Below are positions 54,414-63,230 of a stretch of DNA of 64,000 nt, piece by piece. Every line of letters begins with the position of its first letter. Within the stretch, counting starts at the first letter, position 1. The stretch spans positions 1 through 64,000 of the forward strand of contig JAWXCG010000295.1 of the NCBI GenBank assembly GCA_034440555.1, in the 5' to 3' direction. The translations under genes and the position numbers were made by a program. The notes below the pieces were generated by a model. That model was not told the DNA's origin, did no database searches, and saw only the letters and a program-made list of their open reading frames with translations. The DNA is from 0-14-3-00-62-12 sp034440555 (GTDB taxonomy: Bacteria; Pseudomonadota; Gammaproteobacteria; Xanthomonadales; Ahniellaceae).

Positions 54414-55262
54414 CTACTCTGCCTGGATCGCCACCGGCCGCGGATACGTACGCCCGGCACGCAACGGCCGGAAGCAATCGGCAGTGCGATAGAACGCTTC
54501 GTGTTCATTGCCGTCATGCCAGCCCGGTATGCCCGACAACGGCAGCGGCCTGAGCTCTTGCGGATCGTTGAGGCATTCACCGCGTGCGATCCGTTGGGCA
54601 AGCACATCCAGCATGCAGGATTCGGGGTCACCGTCTGCGGCTACTTCGGGCAATTGCACGACCACACACTTGGCGGTAATCAACTGCTGGGGCGTCAGCG
54701 CATGCTCCAGCGTCGCGTGGCCAAACACGATGACGCGTATGCGCCCATCCGACCAGGCGGCGCGCATCGTCCAGAACAGCGCATGCCAGTCGTGACGATC
54801 CCAATGGGCGACCAGCGCCGGGTCGCGCACCAGAACAATGACGCCGCCTTCATCGAAATGCGTGATCGCCATCTGCGCGCGCGAACGTTCCTTGTCCATG
54901 CGTTGGCGCAGTTCGGCCACATAGCGCGCGTTGATGGCCGACTTCAACGACGTGTAGCGAATCCAGATCAGCGCGTTGAGCAAGTCGTGCCAGTTATCGG
55001 GACGGGTACTGATGATGCCTGTCTCGTAACTGCGCTGCTCGTAGTGCAATCCGTCACGCAGCAAAGCCGGGGTTTGTGCGACGAAGCGCAGCGCCAGACC
55101 GGTGCGGGCGTGTCGGCGCCCCGCCAACAGCGCGTTCAGCGCATCCAGCTGAGGCCAGGTACTTGCAACGATCCACGGATAGTCGGCAGCGATCGCATCC
55201 AGCGGTGGACGCTGCCAAACCGCAGAATCTGTCGCCTCACGAGCCGGCGCCTGATAACGCAT
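54414..55262 (-). CDS. DUF3025 family protein
   Basis: 282 aa from the ATG at 55262, 4 bp after the rimO stop. Blocks such as WASTWPQLDALNALLAG-like start, NWHDLLNALIWIRYTSLKSAINARY and FDEGGVIVLVRDPAL, WHALFWTMRAAWSD, VIVFGHATLEHAL match DUF3025, a proteobacterial family of unknown function commonly located beside tRNA/ribosome modification genes. No signal peptide or membrane segment. Likely co-transcribed with rimO. Confidence 0.85.
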   Translation of the reverse strand: MRYQAPAREATDSAVWQRPPLDAIAADYPWIVASTWPQLDALNALLAGRRHARTGLALRFVAQTPALLRDGLHYEQRSYETGIISTRPDNWHDLLNALIWIRYTSLKSAINARYVAELRQRMDKERSRAQMAITHFDEGGVIVLVRDPALVAHWDRHDWHALFWTMRAAWSDGRIRVIVFGHATLEHALTPQQLITAKCVVVQLPEVAADGDPESCMLDVLAQRIARGECLNDPQELRPLPLSGIPGWHDGNEHEAFYRTADCFRPLRAGRTYPRPVAIQAE

Positions 55263-55266
55263 CCGG

Positions 55267-56595
55267 TCAAGCGACGATGCTGCCGTGCAGGTCGTGCTGG
55301 TCGCAGCGTTCAATCTGCACCATCACCATGTCACCGGGCTTGAGTTTGGCGTTGACCGCGTTGGAGGACACGTAGACCTTTCCATCGATTTCCGGTGCAT
55401 CGGCGCGCGAGCGGCCGATGGCAACCGTCGGCCCGACCTCGTCGATCAAAACTTGTTGCTGGCTTCCCACTTTTTGCTTCAGTCGTTTCTTGCTGATCTT
55501 TGCCTGCGTCTTCATGAATCGCTCAAGACGATCCTGCTTGACCTCTTCCGGCACTGGATCCGGCAGCTCGTTGGCCTTGGCGCCAGCTACTGGCGAGTAG
55601 GCAAATGCGCCAACGCGATCGAGATCTGCGGCCTGCAGAAACTGCAGCAGTTCCTCAAACTCCGCCTCGGTTTCGCCGGGAAAGCCGACAATGAATGTAC
55701 TGCGCAAAGTGATGTCCGGACACAGCGCACGCCAGCCCAGGATACGGTCGAGATTCTTCTCGCCACTGGCCGGGCGTTTCATCAATTTGAGGATGCGCGG
55801 GTTGGCGTGCTGCATCGGGATATCCAGATACGGCAGAATGCGCCCGGCCGCCATCAACGGCACCACTGCGTCAACGTGTGGGTACGGGTAGACGTAGTGC
55901 AATCGCGTCCAGGCACCCAGCTCCGCCAAGCCCTCGCACAGCGCCAGCATACGCGTCTGGTAATTACGCCCGCGCCAGCTGCGCTCGGCATACTTCACAT
56001 CAACGCCATAGGCACTGGTGTCCTGCGATACCACCAGCAACTCACGCACACCGCTTTTGACCAGCTTCTCTGCCTCAATCAACACTTCGTCTACCGGCCG
56101 TGAAACCAGATCACCGCGCATGGAAGGAATGATGCAGAACGTGCAACGGTGATTGCAGCCTTCTGAAATTTTCAGGTACGCGTAGTGGCGCGGCGTCAGT
56201 TTTACGCCCTGCGGCGGCAATAGATCGAAGAACGGATCGTGCTTGGGCGGCACCTGGGCATGCACTGCACGCATGACACTCTGATAGTCCTGCGGCCCGG
56301 AGATCGACAGCACATCCGGATATTTTTCCTTGATCAACTCAGCGCGTGCACCGAGGCAACCGGTAACAACAACCTTGCCGTTCTCGGCCATCGCCTCGCC
56401 GATCGCATCCAGTGACTCCTCGACTGCGGCATCGATAAAGCCGCAGGTGTTGACCACCACCACATCGGCGTCTTTGTAGCTCGGCACCACGGCGTAACCT
56501 TCCGCGCGCAACTGGGTAAGAATCCGCTCGGAATCGACCAGGGCCTTTGGGCACCCCAGGCTGACAAATCCGACTTTTGGGTTGGCGCGCGACAT
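55267..56595 (-). CDS. rimO: Ribosomal protein S12 methylthiotransferase RimO
   Basis: 442 aa radical SAM enzyme adding a methylthio group to Asp89 of ribosomal protein S12. N-terminal UPF0004 domain with SLGCPKALVDSE, then C38-type and C-type cluster residues (VVNTCGFIDAAVEES, TGCLGARAE); radical SAM motif SEGCNHRCTFCIIPSMRG; PYLDIPMQHANPRILKLMKR; C-terminal TRAM domain. The start at 56595 has AGGA 8 nt upstream; an upstream ATG at 56619 lacks one. Downstream overlap-spacing of 4 bp with DUF3025. Confidence 0.96.
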   Translation of the reverse strand: MSRANPKVGFVSLGCPKALVDSERILTQLRAEGYAVVPSYKDADVVVVNTCGFIDAAVEESLDAIGEAMAENGKVVVTGCLGARAELIKEKYPDVLSISGPQDYQSVMRAVHAQVPPKHDPFFDLLPPQGVKLTPRHYAYLKISEGCNHRCTFCIIPSMRGDLVSRPVDEVLIEAEKLVKSGVRELLVVSQDTSAYGVDVKYAERSWRGRNYQTRMLALCEGLAELGAWTRLHYVYPYPHVDAVVPLMAAGRILPYLDIPMQHANPRILKLMKRPASGEKNLDRILGWRALCPDITLRSTFIVGFPGETEAEFEELLQFLQAADLDRVGAFAYSPVAGAKANELPDPVPEEVKQDRLERFMKTQAKISKKRLKQKVGSQQQVLIDEVGPTVAIGRSRADAPEIDGKVYVSSNAVNAKLKPGDMVMVQIERCDQHDLHGSIVA

Positions 56596-56996
56596 GAGAA
56601 ATCCTGGTTGCAAAGTCAAAGAAATGGGTAGTGGGCAGCGCTCTCGCCGTACGTCGAAGCGCAGATCGCGCCACGTTCAAAGTGGCGCCGCCACGCGCGG
56701 AAGAATCTCTGCCATCTATGCAAGGCCTACCCGGTGCGAGGACGTCGTCGAGGCAGCTGGGTATTTTACCCTGCATCGTCTGAACTTGCGCTGGGATACA
56801 CGACAATTCCCCGCTAGCCTGTCTTTTGGAGCGCTTAGCGGACCGCGGCAATGCCAACGACCACTCTGTAGAAGTGCCGCCCGATCCCACCGCTTTAGAA
56901 TCTCGCCACCCGGTGGACTCCAAAAACAACTGTTCCGGGCCGGTCCGGCGCTGGTGAGATCGTTAAAATGAGCGGCCATTCGCCACCGGACCCGCC
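56596..56996. other. Divergent intergenic region between rimO and the diguanylate cyclase
   Basis: About 400 bp with no recognisable gene. TAAAAT at 56964-56969 is a candidate -10 for the cyclase gene. A 10-codon frame starting ATG 56968 ends in TGA at 56998-57000, overlapping the GTG start of the cyclase, and might act as a leader. Confidence 0.35.
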
Positions 56997-59075
56997 GTGA
57001 ATTTTCTGTGTCTAGGACTACCCGTTTTGTTCCTGGCGGCCGACGTCAATCCGGGGGCGGCTCAGCAAGCTGGCGCGGTCCCGCAGAATGTTCGGGAAAG
57101 CCCGCATTCTGCGCTGTACCAGCTCGACCGGTTGCGAGCTCTGGGCTTGGGCAGCAATGGGGCGTTCGAAGCGCATTCGGCAATTGCGACCTGGCACCAG
57201 ATGCACAGTGAATACGAACCGGCCGTACGGCAATGGCGTCTGGCATTGATCGTGGCTGTGGCTGAGGGCAAGGCGCACCGCGAGATGTTTGCACTCAACG
57301 CACTAGCGCTGAGTCAGATTGTGGCTGGAGACTATGATGCAGGAGGGGTGAGTGCCGAGCGACTGCTCAAGCTGGCGCGTGTACATCACGCCCCCGGCTA
57401 CGAGAGCGAGGCACAAACTCGACTGGGCACGATTTCACGCCGCCGCGGTCGCCTTGACGATGCGCTGAGCCACCATCAGAGCGCGCTCAATGTGGGACGC
57501 AAGTTTGAACGGCCTGCGGCCATGGCTCAGGCGCTGACCAATTTGGGCACGGTCTATCGCGACATGGGACGTTACTCCGAAGCGCTGGATCGACAGATGC
57601 AGGCGTTGGAACTGCGCAAGCAACTCGGGCCGGGTTATCGCGTCGATGTTCCTTATCGCAATATTGGGCTGCTCTATCGGGAGATCGAAGACAGTCAGTC
57701 TGCGCGTGAGAACCTCGAACACGCCATCGACGCGGCCAAGCTCGAATTTGATCCGTTTGCCTTGTCATCGGCGCTAGGCAGCTACGCCACCCTGCTTAAC
57801 GATCTGGGTGAATGGGATCAGGCGCAGTCCCATGCCCAGCGCGCGCTGGACACGGATCTGCCGCTGGGCAACAAACAGGCGATGGCGCTCGAGTATCTCG
57901 AACTGGCGCGTTCGCAGATCGGGCTGCGTCGATTCGCTGATGCGTCCATGTATGTAAACAAAGCGCTGCGCCTCGGTGAGGAAATGAGCCAGGCCGACGT
58001 GATCGGCCGTGCACTGCTGTATCGCGGCGATCTGCTCGCTGCCGAGGGCAATCCCGCCGCTGCCGAAAGCACCTATTCGCAATCGGTCGAGCACCTGACC
58101 CGCGCTCAGCTCAAACCGCAGTTGCACGCGGCATACCTTGCGATCGAACGCCTGCTCGAACGTCGCGGCGCATTGAGCGAAGCCTTGCTGTATTCGCGCC
58201 AGCGCGCAGCGCTGCGCGAGGAGCTGCTCGGCCTGACCTCGGCGCGCCGGCTGGCGATCCTTGAACTGAAGCAGGAGCGCGAGCGCACCGACCGCCAGCT
58301 GGAAATTCTGCGCATGGACAATCAAGTTCAGGAGCTGGGACTGCGCACCGAAAGCCTGCGCCAGCGCATCGCCATCGGCGCACTGGTGGCACTGCTCAGC
58401 ATGGTCGGGTTTCTGTTTTGGCGGTTGAGTGAAGTGCGCCGGCTCAATGCCGAGTTGGCGAGCAAGAACAACGCCATCTCGTCCCAGGATTCGGCACTGC
58501 GCGCAGTCAACGCGCGCCTTAGTGCGCAAGCAAGCGAGCTCTACCATGCCGCCACTGTCGATCCGCTGACCCAGGTATTCAATCGCGGCCATTTGATGCA
58601 GATGCTCAGCAAAATGTTCGACCTGTCGGTGAAGACCGGTCGCGAGATGACCCTGCTGCTGATCGATCTGGACCGGTTCAAACCGGTCAATGACAACTAT
58701 GGTCACCAGTTCGGTGACCGCGTACTCACGGCCGCAGTGGCTGTGTTTCGAGAAGAACTGCGTGAGAACGAATTGCTTGGCCGTTACGGCGGTGAGGAAT
58801 TTATCGTCGGCCTGCTCGGACACGAAGAAGATCAGGCACTGGGAATTGCCGAACGCCTGCGTTTGAAGTTGCAGCAACGCATGAGTGCACTGGACGGGCG
58901 CCGACTGGACATCACCACCAGCATTGGCGTGGCGCGTGTCGGCCAGCTACGCCAGCCGTCCGTGAGCGCATTGATTTCCGCCGCCGATGACGCGCTCTAC
59001 AGCGCCAAGCGCCTGGGTCGCAATCGGGTTGAGAGTTTCTCTACCATGGCGCCGGGTGGTTTTGATCCGCGATGA
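56997..59075 (+). CDS. Diguanylate cyclase with N-terminal TPR-like sensor and TM helix
   Basis: 692 aa from GTG. A signal peptide or signal anchor (LCLGLPVLFLAADVNPGAAQ) is followed by ~400 residues of helical TPR-like repeats (for example ALTNLGTVYRDMGRYSEALDRQM) that would lie in the periplasm. A coiled-coil-like region near 425-455 precedes a membrane helix ~458-478 (IAIGALVALLSMVGFLFWRL), then a GGDEF domain with active site GGEEF at 598-602. The inhibitory I-site, expected as RxxD five residues before, reads RENE, so product inhibition by c-di-GMP may be weak. No EAL domain. A large inverted repeat follows the stop. Confidence 0.92.
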   Translation: MNFLCLGLPVLFLAADVNPGAAQQAGAVPQNVRESPHSALYQLDRLRALGLGSNGAFEAHSAIATWHQMHSEYEPAVRQWRLALIVAVAEGKAHREMFALNALALSQIVAGDYDAGGVSAERLLKLARVHHAPGYESEAQTRLGTISRRRGRLDDALSHHQSALNVGRKFERPAAMAQALTNLGTVYRDMGRYSEALDRQMQALELRKQLGPGYRVDVPYRNIGLLYREIEDSQSARENLEHAIDAAKLEFDPFALSSALGSYATLLNDLGEWDQAQSHAQRALDTDLPLGNKQAMALEYLELARSQIGLRRFADASMYVNKALRLGEEMSQADVIGRALLYRGDLLAAEGNPAAAESTYSQSVEHLTRAQLKPQLHAAYLAIERLLERRGALSEALLYSRQRAALREELLGLTSARRLAILELKQERERTDRQLEILRMDNQVQELGLRTESLRQRIAIGALVALLSMVGFLFWRLSEVRRLNAELASKNNAISSQDSALRAVNARLSAQASELYHAATVDPLTQVFNRGHLMQMLSKMFDLSVKTGREMTLLLIDLDRFKPVNDNYGHQFGDRVLTAAVAVFREELRENELLGRYGGEEFIVGLLGHEEDQALGIAERLRLKLQQRMSALDGRRLDITTSIGVARVGQLRQPSVSALISAADDALYSAKRLGRNRVESFSTMAPGGFDPR

Positions 59076-59090
59076 CAGCTGCTGGAGCGG

Positions 59091-59162
59091 CTTGGTGGGA
59101 GCGGCGTGAGCCGCGATTGTCTAGCGCGCCAGACAATCGCGGCTCACGCCGCTCCCACCAAG
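59091..59162. repeat. Perfect 32-bp inverted repeat (REP/BIME-like)
   Basis: Arms 59091-59122 and 59131-59162 are perfectly complementary, separated by an 8-nt GC-rich loop. The arm contains the GGGAGCGGC...GCCGCGA core typical of REP sequences in gammaproteobacteria; similar cores occur at 11509-11537 and 27001-27027. It is 16 bp past the diguanylate cyclase stop and may stop or protect its transcript. No associated transposase gene is in the window. Confidence 0.85.
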
Positions 59163-59229
59163 GCGCTCTCACATTGCCGTCGTTGATGCATACTCGCGTT
59201 TTACTCACCGCTGCGGGAAGCTTCCATCC

Positions 59230-60303
59230 ATGGGGCACATCACACTTACCGCCGCCGATGGCCACACATTCCGTGCCTGGCAGGAACTACCGGTTGAACC
59301 ACCGCTGGGCAGCGTCGTCGTGCTGCAGGAAATCTTTGGCGTCAATGCTCATATCCGGCAGGTCTGCGCACAATTCGCTGCCAACGGATTTGCTGCGATC
59401 GCTCCCCAGCTATTCGATCGAGTGGGCGGCAATGTGGAATACGGCTATGACGAAGCCGGAGTCGCAGGCGGGCGCAGCCTCATCGCCCAAATGACCTGGG
59501 ATGATGCACTGCGCGACGTCGCAGCAGCGGCGGCGCACGTGCAGCGCTTCGGCAGCGTCGGCGCCGTGGGTTATTGCTGGGGTGGCACGTTGGCCTGGCT
59601 CTGCGCCACACGCCTGGGCTTACCGGCGGTCAGTTATTACGGGGCACGCTCGCTGCCCTTTGTCGACGAGTTTGCACAGGCACCGGTGATCTTGCACTTC
59701 GGCCAACACGATCCATTGATCTCAGCGCAGTATCGCGACGCTTTTGCCCAATCGCAACCGTTGGTCCCGCAGTTTGTCTACGCCGCGGGACATGGATTCA
59801 ACTGCAATGAGCGCGCCGATTTCCACGCCGAATCGGCGGCCATTGCCTGGCGCCGCACCCTCGGGTTTTTTCGCGACCATCTTCGACCAGCCGCCGAGTT
59901 TGCGCTGCATCCGAAGCTTGAAGAAGACGCGATCGAGGTCGGCGACTTGTCGCTGTGTCGCGTGCTGCTGATGAATGATGCCCGGTATCCTTGGCTGATA
60001 CTGGTGCCGCGCTGCGCACAAGCAAGCGAAATTATTGACCTCGAACCGTCAGATCGCGGTCGCCTTATGGAAGAGATCGCGATCGCCAGCGAAGCCATGC
60101 GCAGCGTATTCGAACCCGAAAAATTGAACGTCGCGGCGCTGGGCAATGTGGTGCCGCAATTACACGTGCACATTGTCGCGCGTTATGCCAGTGATGGCGC
60201 TTGGCCCGCACCCGTGTGGGGCGTCGGCACCGCTGAGCCGTACAAGACCGGCCAGGTGCACGCGACCCTCAAGTCACTGCGCGAGGCGTTTAAGTTCTTG
60301 TAG
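59230..60303 (+). CDS. Dienelactone hydrolase-HIT domain fusion
   Basis: 357 aa. Residues 1-~220 are a dienelactone hydrolase-type alpha/beta hydrolase: VLQEIFGVNAHIR, nucleophile Cys116 in GYCWGG, Asp161 in GQHDPL and His188 in AAGHGF, all three triad members present. Residues ~225-357 form a HIT-type nucleotide hydrolase domain: WLILVPR, GNVVPQLHVHIVARYASDGAWPAPVW, with the nucleophilic His312 and His314 kept but the first His of the motif replaced by Gln310. There is no stop or gap between the parts. It may couple ester hydrolysis to dinucleotide or adenylate hydrolysis; substrate unknown. Confidence 0.88.
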   Translation: MGHITLTAADGHTFRAWQELPVEPPLGSVVVLQEIFGVNAHIRQVCAQFAANGFAAIAPQLFDRVGGNVEYGYDEAGVAGGRSLIAQMTWDDALRDVAAAAAHVQRFGSVGAVGYCWGGTLAWLCATRLGLPAVSYYGARSLPFVDEFAQAPVILHFGQHDPLISAQYRDAFAQSQPLVPQFVYAAGHGFNCNERADFHAESAAIAWRRTLGFFRDHLRPAAEFALHPKLEEDAIEVGDLSLCRVLLMNDARYPWLILVPRCAQASEIIDLEPSDRGRLMEEIAIASEAMRSVFEPEKLNVAALGNVVPQLHVHIVARYASDGAWPAPVWGVGTAEPYKTGQVHATLKSLREAFKFL

Positions 60304-60305
60304 GA

Positions 60306-60356
60306 TGGGTGCAACCCACCATTATAAAATCTTTGGAAATTGGTAGGTTGCACCCA
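60306..60356. repeat. Inverted repeat with TGGGTGCAACC core
   Basis: Arms TGGGTGCAACCCACCA (60306-60321) and its near complement at 60341-60356 (one mismatch) enclose a 19-nt AT-rich loop. It starts right at the stop codon of the DLH-HIT gene and lies between convergent genes, so it can act as a bidirectional terminator. It resembles short palindromic repeat sequences common in proteobacteria. Confidence 0.6.
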
Positions 60357-60384
60357 CCTTGCGAGCGCACGAAGGGCTCCGTCG

Positions 60385-60705
60385 CTAGAGCTCGCGCGTG
60401 CTGCCTTTTTCCTTGCGCATCGCCCTCAAGCCCGAGCGCTTGGCGGCAACGGCGAACAAATCCTCGCCTTCATCGCCGCCAACGTCAGCACCGATCAGAA
60501 CGACCTCGGTGACACCATCATCTTCCTTGATGGCGCCCAGATAACCCTCGAGCTGCTTGGGGCCAAAGGTGTAGCCGTCGGCTTGATAGCGCGGCCCTTT
60601 TATCAATTTGATATTGACCGACTCCGCGGCGATCGACGGGCTGGCGATTGCCACCAGCGTTATCGCCAACAAGCTGTAAGCCCATGCCGAACTGGTGCGC
60701 TTCAT
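60385..60705 (-). CDS. Small exported protein, function unknown
   Basis: 106 aa. Signal peptide MKRTSSAWAYSLLAITLVAI with cleavage near SIAA-ESVN. The mature part (LIKGPRYQADGYTFGPKQLE, GVTEVVLIGADVGGDEGEDL) has an alpha/beta pattern slightly reminiscent of the periplasmic domain of ExbD, but this is not a firm match. It follows the RDD gene by 22 bp and ends the mrp-dcd-RDD operon. Confidence 0.7.
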   Translation of the reverse strand: MKRTSSAWAYSLLAITLVAIASPSIAAESVNIKLIKGPRYQADGYTFGPKQLEGYLGAIKEDDGVTEVVLIGADVGGDEGEDLFAVAAKRSGLRAMRKEKGSTREL

Positions 60706-60727
60706 CTTCCCTCTCCCAAAAAAAACG

Positions 60728-61246
60728 TCAAACCAACACTACCCGCGTACCCGCGATCAGATCGTGAATGCAACGACGGTCTTCGCGAAAAATAAACAGC
60801 GCATCGACGAACGAAAAGAGGCCGCCGACGATCGGAATCATTCCGATCAGGTACAGAACGCCATAGCGCAGACTAACGAGCTTGATGAATTCCGGTTTGT
60901 TGCCATTGAGATCCACAATCTTCATCCCAAGAAGTTTCTTGGCTATGGTCTGACCCGATTGATTGAGGAAATAGCCCTGAATGACAACCAACGCCACAAA
61001 ACTGACCGCCATCGCCCCAGCATTCCACAGATAACTTGGCGGCTGGCCGTTCATCAACATCGTAAAATACCCGCTGGCAAACATTGCCGGCACTAGCAGG
61101 ACCGACGGAATGATGTTGTCGATTAGGGCGCCAGCAAATCGCATACCGCGACCGGCCAGTTCCAACTGACCGGATTCCGCGAAGTCTGCAACAACAGCCT
61201 GTGGCGCCGCATACGGATTGCTCGGAATCTGTGGTGGTTGTTGCAT
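60728..61246 (-). CDS. RDD family membrane protein
   Basis: 172 aa. A proline-rich cytoplasmic N-terminus (MQQPPQIPSNPYAAPQAV) precedes an RDD domain with three to four membrane helices: AGRGMRFAGALIDNIIPSVL (R-x-x-G-x-x-I-D), QTIAKKLLGMKIVDLNG and DRRCIHDLIAGTRVV, the last being the family's conserved histidine-aspartate motif. Role unknown; RDD proteins sometimes affect ion transport. It lies 33 bp after dcd. Confidence 0.9.
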   Translation of the reverse strand: MQQPPQIPSNPYAAPQAVVADFAESGQLELAGRGMRFAGALIDNIIPSVLLVPAMFASGYFTMLMNGQPPSYLWNAGAMAVSFVALVVIQGYFLNQSGQTIAKKLLGMKIVDLNGNKPEFIKLVSLRYGVLYLIGMIPIVGGLFSFVDALFIFREDRRCIHDLIAGTRVVLV

Positions 61247-61279
61247 GACGATCTCCTGGTTGAATTTTGCCGGGTTGAA

Positions 61280-61849
61280 TCAAGTCCGCGGTAGCGTGAC
61301 CCCGCGTTGCCCCTGGTACTTGCCGCCGCGGTCACGATAGCTGATTTCGCACTCTTCGTCGGACTCGAAGAACAACATTTGCGCCACACCCTCATTGGCA
61401 TAAATGCGCGCTGGCAGTGTCGTCGTGTTGCTGAATTCCAGTGTGACGTGTCCTTCCCACTCTGGCTCCAGTGGCGTCACATTGACAATGATCCCACAAC
61501 GCGCATAGGTGCTCTTGCCCAGACAGATGGTAAGCACGCTGCGTGGAATTCGAAAGTATTCGACCGTGCGCGCTAGCGCGAACGAATTGGGCGGGATGAT
61601 GCAGACGTCTGCGTTCACGTCGACGAAACTCTGCGGATCGAATTGTTTGGGGTCGACAATTGTCGAGTTGATGTTGGTAAAAATCTTGAACTCCCCGGCA
61701 CAGCGCACGTCATAACCATAACTCGACGTGCCGTACGAAATCAGCTTGCCACCGCTGGCATTGGCGCGCACCTGGCCGGGCTCGAAAGGCTCGATCATGC
61801 CGTGCTGCTCGGCCATGCGCCGGATCCACTTGTCGGGTTTGATGCTCAT
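61280..61849 (-). CDS. dcd: dCTP deaminase
   Basis: 189 aa. Converts dCTP to dUTP for thymidylate synthesis. Motifs: MSIKPDKWIRRMAEQHGMI, GTSSYGYDVRCA, CIIPPNSFALARTVEYF, CLGKSTYARCGIIVNVTPLEPEWEGHVTLEF, with the catalytic Glu in EPEWEGH, and GVAQMLFFESDE. The ATG at 61849 has AGGA a few nt upstream; the frame continues upstream into the intergenic space before mrp. Second gene of the mrp operon. Confidence 0.96.
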   Translation of the reverse strand: MSIKPDKWIRRMAEQHGMIEPFEPGQVRANASGGKLISYGTSSYGYDVRCAGEFKIFTNINSTIVDPKQFDPQSFVDVNADVCIIPPNSFALARTVEYFRIPRSVLTICLGKSTYARCGIIVNVTPLEPEWEGHVTLEFSNTTTLPARIYANEGVAQMLFFESDEECEISYRDRGGKYQGQRGVTLPRT

Positions 61850-61907
61850 TGAATTCCTCGAAGGATCTGTTGTCAGGAACCCACAAGTTGCCCCTGGTGC
61901 AGGAAAG

Positions 61908-62996
61908 TCAGGTGTCTTGGATGATGATGTTGGGAAACGCGATTTTTTTGTTGCGCGCTTGCAGACTGAGGCGCGCTGCGGTCTTGCGCGCGATCTCGCG
62001 ATAAATACGCGCTGCATCGGACGCGGGTGCGGCCACTACGGTCGGTGTGCCGCCATCGGCCTGCTCGCGAATGTGCATGGCCAGTGGCAGCGACCCGAGC
62101 AGAGGCACGCCATAGTCGGAGGACATGCGCTCGCCGCCACCGGAACCAAACACGTGTTCACTGTGGCCGCATTGGCTGCAGGTATGCAGTGCCATGTTCT
62201 CGACGATGCCGAGCACCGGCACCTCGACCTTTTCAAACATGCGCAAACCCTTGCGCGCATCCAGCAGCGCGATGTCCTGCGGCGTAGTCACGATGATCGC
62301 GCCCGACACCGGTACGCGCTGGCACAGTGTTAACTGGATATCACCAGTGCCTGGCGGCAGATCGATCACCAGGTAATCCAGATCCACCCAGTTGGTATCG
62401 TTGAGCAATTGCTGCAGCGCCTGGGTGACCATCGGACCGCGCCAAATCATCGGCGTGTCCTCTTCGACCAGAAACCCGATCGACATGACCTGCACGCCGT
62501 GCGCGATTTTGGGCTCGATCGACTTGCCGTCTTTGGAATCGGGCTTGCCGCTAACCCCCATCATGCGCGGCTGGCTGGGGCCGTAAATATCCGCATCGAG
62601 AATGCCGACGTTGGCGCCTTCTGCGTGCAACGCCAGTGCCAGATTGGCAGCAGTCGTGGACTTGCCGACGCCGCCCTTGCCCGATGCCACTGCAATGATA
62701 TTTTTCACATTGGGCATCGGTGTCAGTTCTTTCTGCACGCGATGCGCAAAAACCCTGCAACCGACATGCACGGTCGCAGCAGCGATTGCCGGGTCAGCCG
62801 TGAGCACCTTCTGCACCTGATCGGCGAGCGTCGCCTGCCAGGAAAGGGCCGGATACGGCAGCAGGATATCCACCGCGACCTTGTCGCCATCGGCCCCGAT
62901 ACCTTTGAGCGATCCACCGGCGACCAAGTCCAGCCCGGTATGCGGGTCGACGATCGTCTTGAGCAACGCTTCTGCGCGTTCCTTGGCCAGACTCAT
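61908..62996 (-). CDS. Mrp/ApbC-type iron-sulfur cluster carrier ATPase
   Basis: 362 aa. N-terminal MIP18/DUF59 domain (1-85), then the MinD-like P-loop domain: VASGKGGVGKSTTAANLAL with GKGGVGKS at 106-113, ILDADIYGPSQPRMMG, VDLDYLVIDLPPGTGDIQLTLCQ and the cluster-binding CxxC in HTCSQCGHSE. Transfers Fe-S clusters to target proteins; homologous to E. coli Mrp (ApbC). First gene of a minus-strand operon with dcd; divergent from metG, with which the same pairing is common in bacteria. Confidence 0.95.
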   Translation of the reverse strand: MSLAKERAEALLKTIVDPHTGLDLVAGGSLKGIGADGDKVAVDILLPYPALSWQATLADQVQKVLTADPAIAAATVHVGCRVFAHRVQKELTPMPNVKNIIAVASGKGGVGKSTTAANLALALHAEGANVGILDADIYGPSQPRMMGVSGKPDSKDGKSIEPKIAHGVQVMSIGFLVEEDTPMIWRGPMVTQALQQLLNDTNWVDLDYLVIDLPPGTGDIQLTLCQRVPVSGAIIVTTPQDIALLDARKGLRMFEKVEVPVLGIVENMALHTCSQCGHSEHVFGSGGGERMSSDYGVPLLGSLPLAMHIREQADGGTPTVVAAPASDAARIYREIARKTAARLSLQARNKKIAFPNIIIQDT

Positions 62997-63230
62997 GGCG
63001 ATTTCTCATTGAACAAATTGGCCGCGCAGTTTAACGTGAAAGAATGCGCATCGCCGCAAGCGTTCCCCGCCCGATGTTCGGGGAGGGGTGAGGCAGCGCA
63101 CCATCACTATCGCGTAGCGGGTGCCGTATCCCGCTTCACAATAGTCAGCCGAGCCCGCACGGCATGGCATGATGACGGAACTTCGCGACCCAACAAACCG
63201 GCGCTGCCCCTCTCAGGAAACCCGCAACCG

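Noticed and set aside
57774..58877. A 367-codon open frame antisense to the diguanylate cyclase
   Set aside because: The forward gene has an intact GGDEF domain and TPRs; the antisense frame has no motif and a Gln/His-rich composition.
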